From CAYMTN01 sp964393335 (lineage in GTDB: Bacteria; Chloroflexota; Anaerolineae; Aggregatilineales; Aggregatilineaceae), in assembly GCA_964393335.1 (NCBI GenBank), contig CAYMTN010000233.1:1-8344 (forward strand): a DNA stretch of 8,344 nt, read 5' to 3'. Below are positions 6,698 through 8,344 of the stretch, piece after piece. The notes under the pieces were generated by a model. The model was not told the origin of the DNA and did no database searches. It saw only the letters and a list, made by a program, of their open reading frames with translations. The position numbers and the translations under genes were made by a program. The first letter of the stretch is position 1. Each line of letters opens with the position of its first letter.

Positions 6698-6964
6698 CTT
6701 CCCGGCTGGCTGGTTGCGGGGATCGACTTCGTCGTCCGGCGGCAGGTCCCACACGCCGCCGGTTACCTCGATGGCCCGCCGTCCCAAAACCCGGATTCGG
6801 TCCTCAATTTGCAGCTTCATCAAGTGATAACGCACGGTCGATTCGTGCAGCGCGCAGCCCTCGGCGATGTCCTTGATCGCTGGCGAGAGGCCGTCGTGAT
6901 CGCGCTTGTAGCGGACGATGAACTGGAAAACAAAGTCGCGCGTGCTCGGGCTGTCGTCAGACAT
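6689..6964 (-). CDS. LexA-type winged-helix DNA-binding protein, no peptidase
   Basis: A 91-residue protein almost wholly formed by a LexA-like N-terminal domain (about 10-68): SPAIKDIAEG (27-36) gives the first helix of the HTH, HESTVRYHLMKL (40-51) the recognition helix, and RIRVLGRRAIEV (56-67) the wing, ending on the RAIEV typical of LexA. LexA proper is about 200 residues with a Ser-Lys self-cleaving domain, absent here, so this cannot be released by RecA-driven self-cleavage. It is either a stand-alone regulator or a competitor of LexA. The ATG at 6964 has AAGGAG on the minus strand with about 5 nt spacing; a longer in-frame GTG at 7033 lacks such a site and would add residues with no family match. 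A strong promoter and an SOS-type palindrome lie upstream, suggesting damage-linked or self control. A general MarR/ArsR-like regulator is the alternative. Confidence 0.75.
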   Translation of the reverse strand: MSDDSPSTRDFVFQFIVRYKRDHDGLSPAIKDIAEGCALHESTVRYHLMKLQIEDRIRVLGRRAIEVTGGVWDLPPDDEVDPRNQPAGKAG

Positions 6965-7097
6965 GACCGCTCCTTTCCCGCCCGGCCACAGCGCGTGCCG
7001 GAGGTCGCCGGTCTGCCCCACGCAGACGGACACCCCCCGGTTTGGCGCGCGTAGTCCAACGGATCATCTAAACACCCCACTTCGCTGTCACAGCATA

Positions 7098-7109
7098 GAA
7101 CATGTGTTC
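7098..7109. promoter_or_regulatory. SOS-box-like operator GAAC-N4-GTTC
   Basis: GAACATGTGTTC is a perfect palindrome matching GAACN4GTTC, the LexA (Cheo) box of Bacillus and relatives; with flanks, AGAACATGTGTTCG differs from CGAAC...GTTCG at one base. It lies about +5 to +16 of the minus-strand promoter at 7121-7149, where bound LexA would block transcription. Two CTGTCA copies (7085-7090 and 7116-7121), 31 nt apart, and a GCTGT-C-ACAGC palindrome (7084-7094) are next to it. Confidence 0.7.
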
Positions 7110-7120
7110 GTTGATCTGTC

Positions 7121-7149
7121 AGTATAGCGGAGGTCAGGAACGGAGTCAA
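7121..7149 (-). promoter_or_regulatory. Strong sigma70-type promoter for winged-helix gene
   Basis: On the minus strand TTGACT (7149-7144) is followed after exactly 17 nt by TATACT (7126-7121), each one mismatch from consensus. Transcription would begin near 7114, about 150 nt before the winged-helix ATG at 6964. The long leader (7113-6965) holds no convincing ORF. Confidence 0.7.
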
Positions 7150-7289
7150 CGGGCGCAGTCCGGCCCGGCAGCTTTCTAGCCTGCTTCTAACGCGGCCCCT
7201 ACGTCACTCCAACCGCTCGACGTCGAAGTCTGGGCCGCTGGCGGCGGCCAGATCGACGGTGACGGCGGTCACGCACGATGTGCACCGCG
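7150..7289. other. Non-coding spacer
   Basis: Together with 6965-7149 this makes a 325-nt stretch without a gene. Apart from the promoter and operator listed, it contains a 10-bp palindrome TCGACGTCGA (7217-7226) and the two hairpins listed at 7233-7272. Nothing else is recognised. Confidence 0.5.
7233..7272 (-). terminator. Two hairpins after the membrane-protein gene
   Basis: GTGAC (7259-7263) pairs with GTCAC (7268-7272) and GGCCGC (7233-7238) with GCGGCC (7244-7249), 18 and 41 nt past the stop codon of the minus-strand membrane protein. No U-run follows on the minus strand, so intrinsic termination is doubtful. Confidence 0.25.
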
Positions 7290-8198
7290 CTACCCGGCTT
7301 TTTTCTTGCGGCCCTCGTGCGTCTGAAACGGGATGTGCGTGCGCTCCGCGATCAACTCACCCCAGCGTTGCGCGTAACGCACCTCGAAGCCGGTGACGTG
7401 GTGCTCGCCGTCCGGCGTGTGGTACTCGATGCGCAGCAGGTCCTCGTGGAACGGGTTCAGCTCGTGCAGCGGCCCGCCTTTTTCGTAGACGTCCACGCGC
7501 CGCACTTGGTCCAGCGGGATCGGATTGACGTAATCGAACAGCAGCCGGTCCGGCGCGAGGTACAGGTCACCCTGGGCGCTCTGCCAGGTGGGGCCGGGCG
7601 GGTCCAGGGACTCAGAGACCGCCATAGCCTGCATGGCCGGGTGCCACTGGCCGTAGACGTCCTGCTCCAGGTGCAGCGCGCTTTCCGGGCCAAAATCCTC
7701 GCGGCCCGCCAGTATATGAAGTTCGGCCTGCCCGATCTGCTCGCTGAGGGCCTGCGCCAGCGCGCGCATACGGTCCGGTTGCATGATCCAGGCCCCGATC
7801 CGCCAGCGCCCGCCGCGCTCGTGATGCACGATCAGCGCCTGCTCGCGCGCCGACCGTTCGTATTTCGGCGTCATGATCGGGCGGATGCCGACCCAGTGAA
7901 TCTGGTCGAAGGGCGTGATACGCTCGCGGCCATCCTGCCGCGTGACAAACACCAGCGCCCCGTTCACCAACCCCAACGCGCCGGTCTCTGGTGCGTCCGA
8001 TTGGTGCAGCGTGTGCGGATCGTCGCCGTGAAACGTCGCGCTCACCGGCGGGAACAGGATGTCGCGCCCGGCGTTTTGCCACTGGTCCCGCACAGTCTGC
8101 ACGAGGCGGCGGCGCGACACACGGTCCCACGCGATGTACCCGAACGCCACACACCCGATCAGGAGGATGCCACCGATTGCCAGCACTGTTACGGTCAT
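7290..8198 (-). CDS. Single-pass membrane protein with two PH/GRAM-like halves
   Basis: I do not recognise this 302-residue protein as a named family. Residues 4-24 form one hydrophobic helix (VLAIGGILLIGCVAFGYIAW) followed by RRR, so the N-terminus is an anchor and the rest is predicted cytosolic by the positive-inside rule. The soluble part has two similar beta-rich halves each closed by a helix: about 72-156 (GALGLVNGALVFVT...FDQIHWVGI...ALAQALSEQI) and about 205-290 (GDLYLAPDRLLFDY...LDQVRRVDVYE...WGELIAER). This order resembles bacterial PH or GRAM domains, which is inference from pattern only. It ends in a basic EGRKKKAG tail. GGGAG precedes the ATG at 8198 by about 8 nt on the minus strand. 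The upstream paralogue stops 33 nt before, so both are probably one operon. A role in sensing membrane or envelope state is only a guess. Confidence 0.7.
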   Translation of the reverse strand: MTVTVLAIGGILLIGCVAFGYIAWDRVSRRRLVQTVRDQWQNAGRDILFPPVSATFHGDDPHTLHQSDAPETGALGLVNGALVFVTRQDGRERITPFDQIHWVGIRPIMTPKYERSAREQALIVHHERGGRWRIGAWIMQPDRMRALAQALSEQIGQAELHILAGREDFGPESALHLEQDVYGQWHPAMQAMAVSESLDPPGPTWQSAQGDLYLAPDRLLFDYVNPIPLDQVRRVDVYEKGGPLHELNPFHEDLLRIEYHTPDGEHHVTGFEVRYAQRWGELIAERTHIPFQTHEGRKKKAG

Positions 8199-8231
8199 GA
8201 TGTCGACTCCCGTGAAACGGGTTGCGCCGCG

Positions 8232-8344
8232 CTACCCGGGCTTCTTTTTACGGCCTTCGTGTACGGTCAGGGGCACGTCCCGGCGCTGGACGATGGCGGC
8301 GGCCCAATCGTGCGCGCCGCGCAGCCCAAACCCGACCGTGTCGT
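8232..8344 (-). CDS. Partial paralogue of the PH/GRAM-like membrane protein (C-terminus)
   Basis: Only the last 36 residues plus stop are inside the window; the 5' end lies beyond base 8344. The C-terminus aligns without gaps to the neighbouring protein: TVGFGLRGAHDW against VTGFEVRYAQRW, then the identical HEGRKKK with P-G in place of A-G before the TAG stop (8232-8234). The identical DNA CCGCGCTACCCGG spans both stop codons (7285-7297 and 8227-8239). This shows a tandem duplication, with the upstream copy first in the presumed operon. Its function is unknown, as for its neighbour. Confidence 0.8.
   Translation of the reverse strand, partial: DTVGFGLRGAHDWAAAIVQRRDVPLTVHEGRKKKPG

Noticed and set aside
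6820..7149. 109-codon minus-strand frame over the winged-helix gene and its leader
   Set aside because: Its start codon lies in the -35 box of the promoter and it runs in another frame through the LexA-like coding region.
7204..7272. Small minus-strand frame of 22 codons (GTG start, ending DFDVERLE)
   Set aside because: The peptide looks protein-like, but no ribosome site precedes it and it overlaps two hairpins; at most a remnant of a third paralogue.

Overview
The window looks like a chromosomal stretch of a high-GC, free-living bacterium. The GC-rich codon use, the mix of TIR-HEAT proteins and a renalase-like flavoprotein, and the intergenic repeats are compatible with a Chloroflexota (Anaerolineae-like) genome. 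That placement is inference from recall, since no marker gene is present.

Left part (68-5393): three TIR-HEAT proteins. Each starts with the same MAHV-[FY]-IS TIR beginning, keeps the Y-E-W glutamate expected of a catalytically active TIR NADase, and ends in HEAT repeats capped by an I-[GD]-T-P motif. The first (68-1297, minus) is clearly AT-richer than the rest and points away from the second (1530-4127, plus), which carries 22 HEAT units. The third (4344-5393, plus) follows the second with a 216-nt gap holding a possible promoter and a strongly paired leader. The 232-bp divergent intergenic region holds two unrelated short repeats: four CTCTG-type units at about 10-nt phase, and eight exact-length 7-nt units. 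The cluster reads like a sensor/effector (probably defence) locus, with HEAT arrays as recognition surfaces and TIR as the NAD-consuming effector. That role is inferred.

Middle (5394-6964): a non-coding spacer with two strong palindromes, one a REP-type hairpin, then a consensus promoter and a renalase-like FAD oxidoreductase (5654-6670, plus). Convergent to it is a small LexA-type winged-helix protein without a peptidase domain (6689-6964, minus). This gene has a near-consensus sigma70 promoter (7121-7149) and, just downstream of the -10 box, a perfect GAAC-N4-GTTC palindrome (7098-7109) of the Gram-positive SOS-box type.

Right part (7290-8344, minus): two tandem paralogues with the same EGRKKK-[AP]-G tail. 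One is a complete single-pass membrane protein with two PH/GRAM-like beta-rich halves. The other is only its last 37 codons, cut by the window edge.
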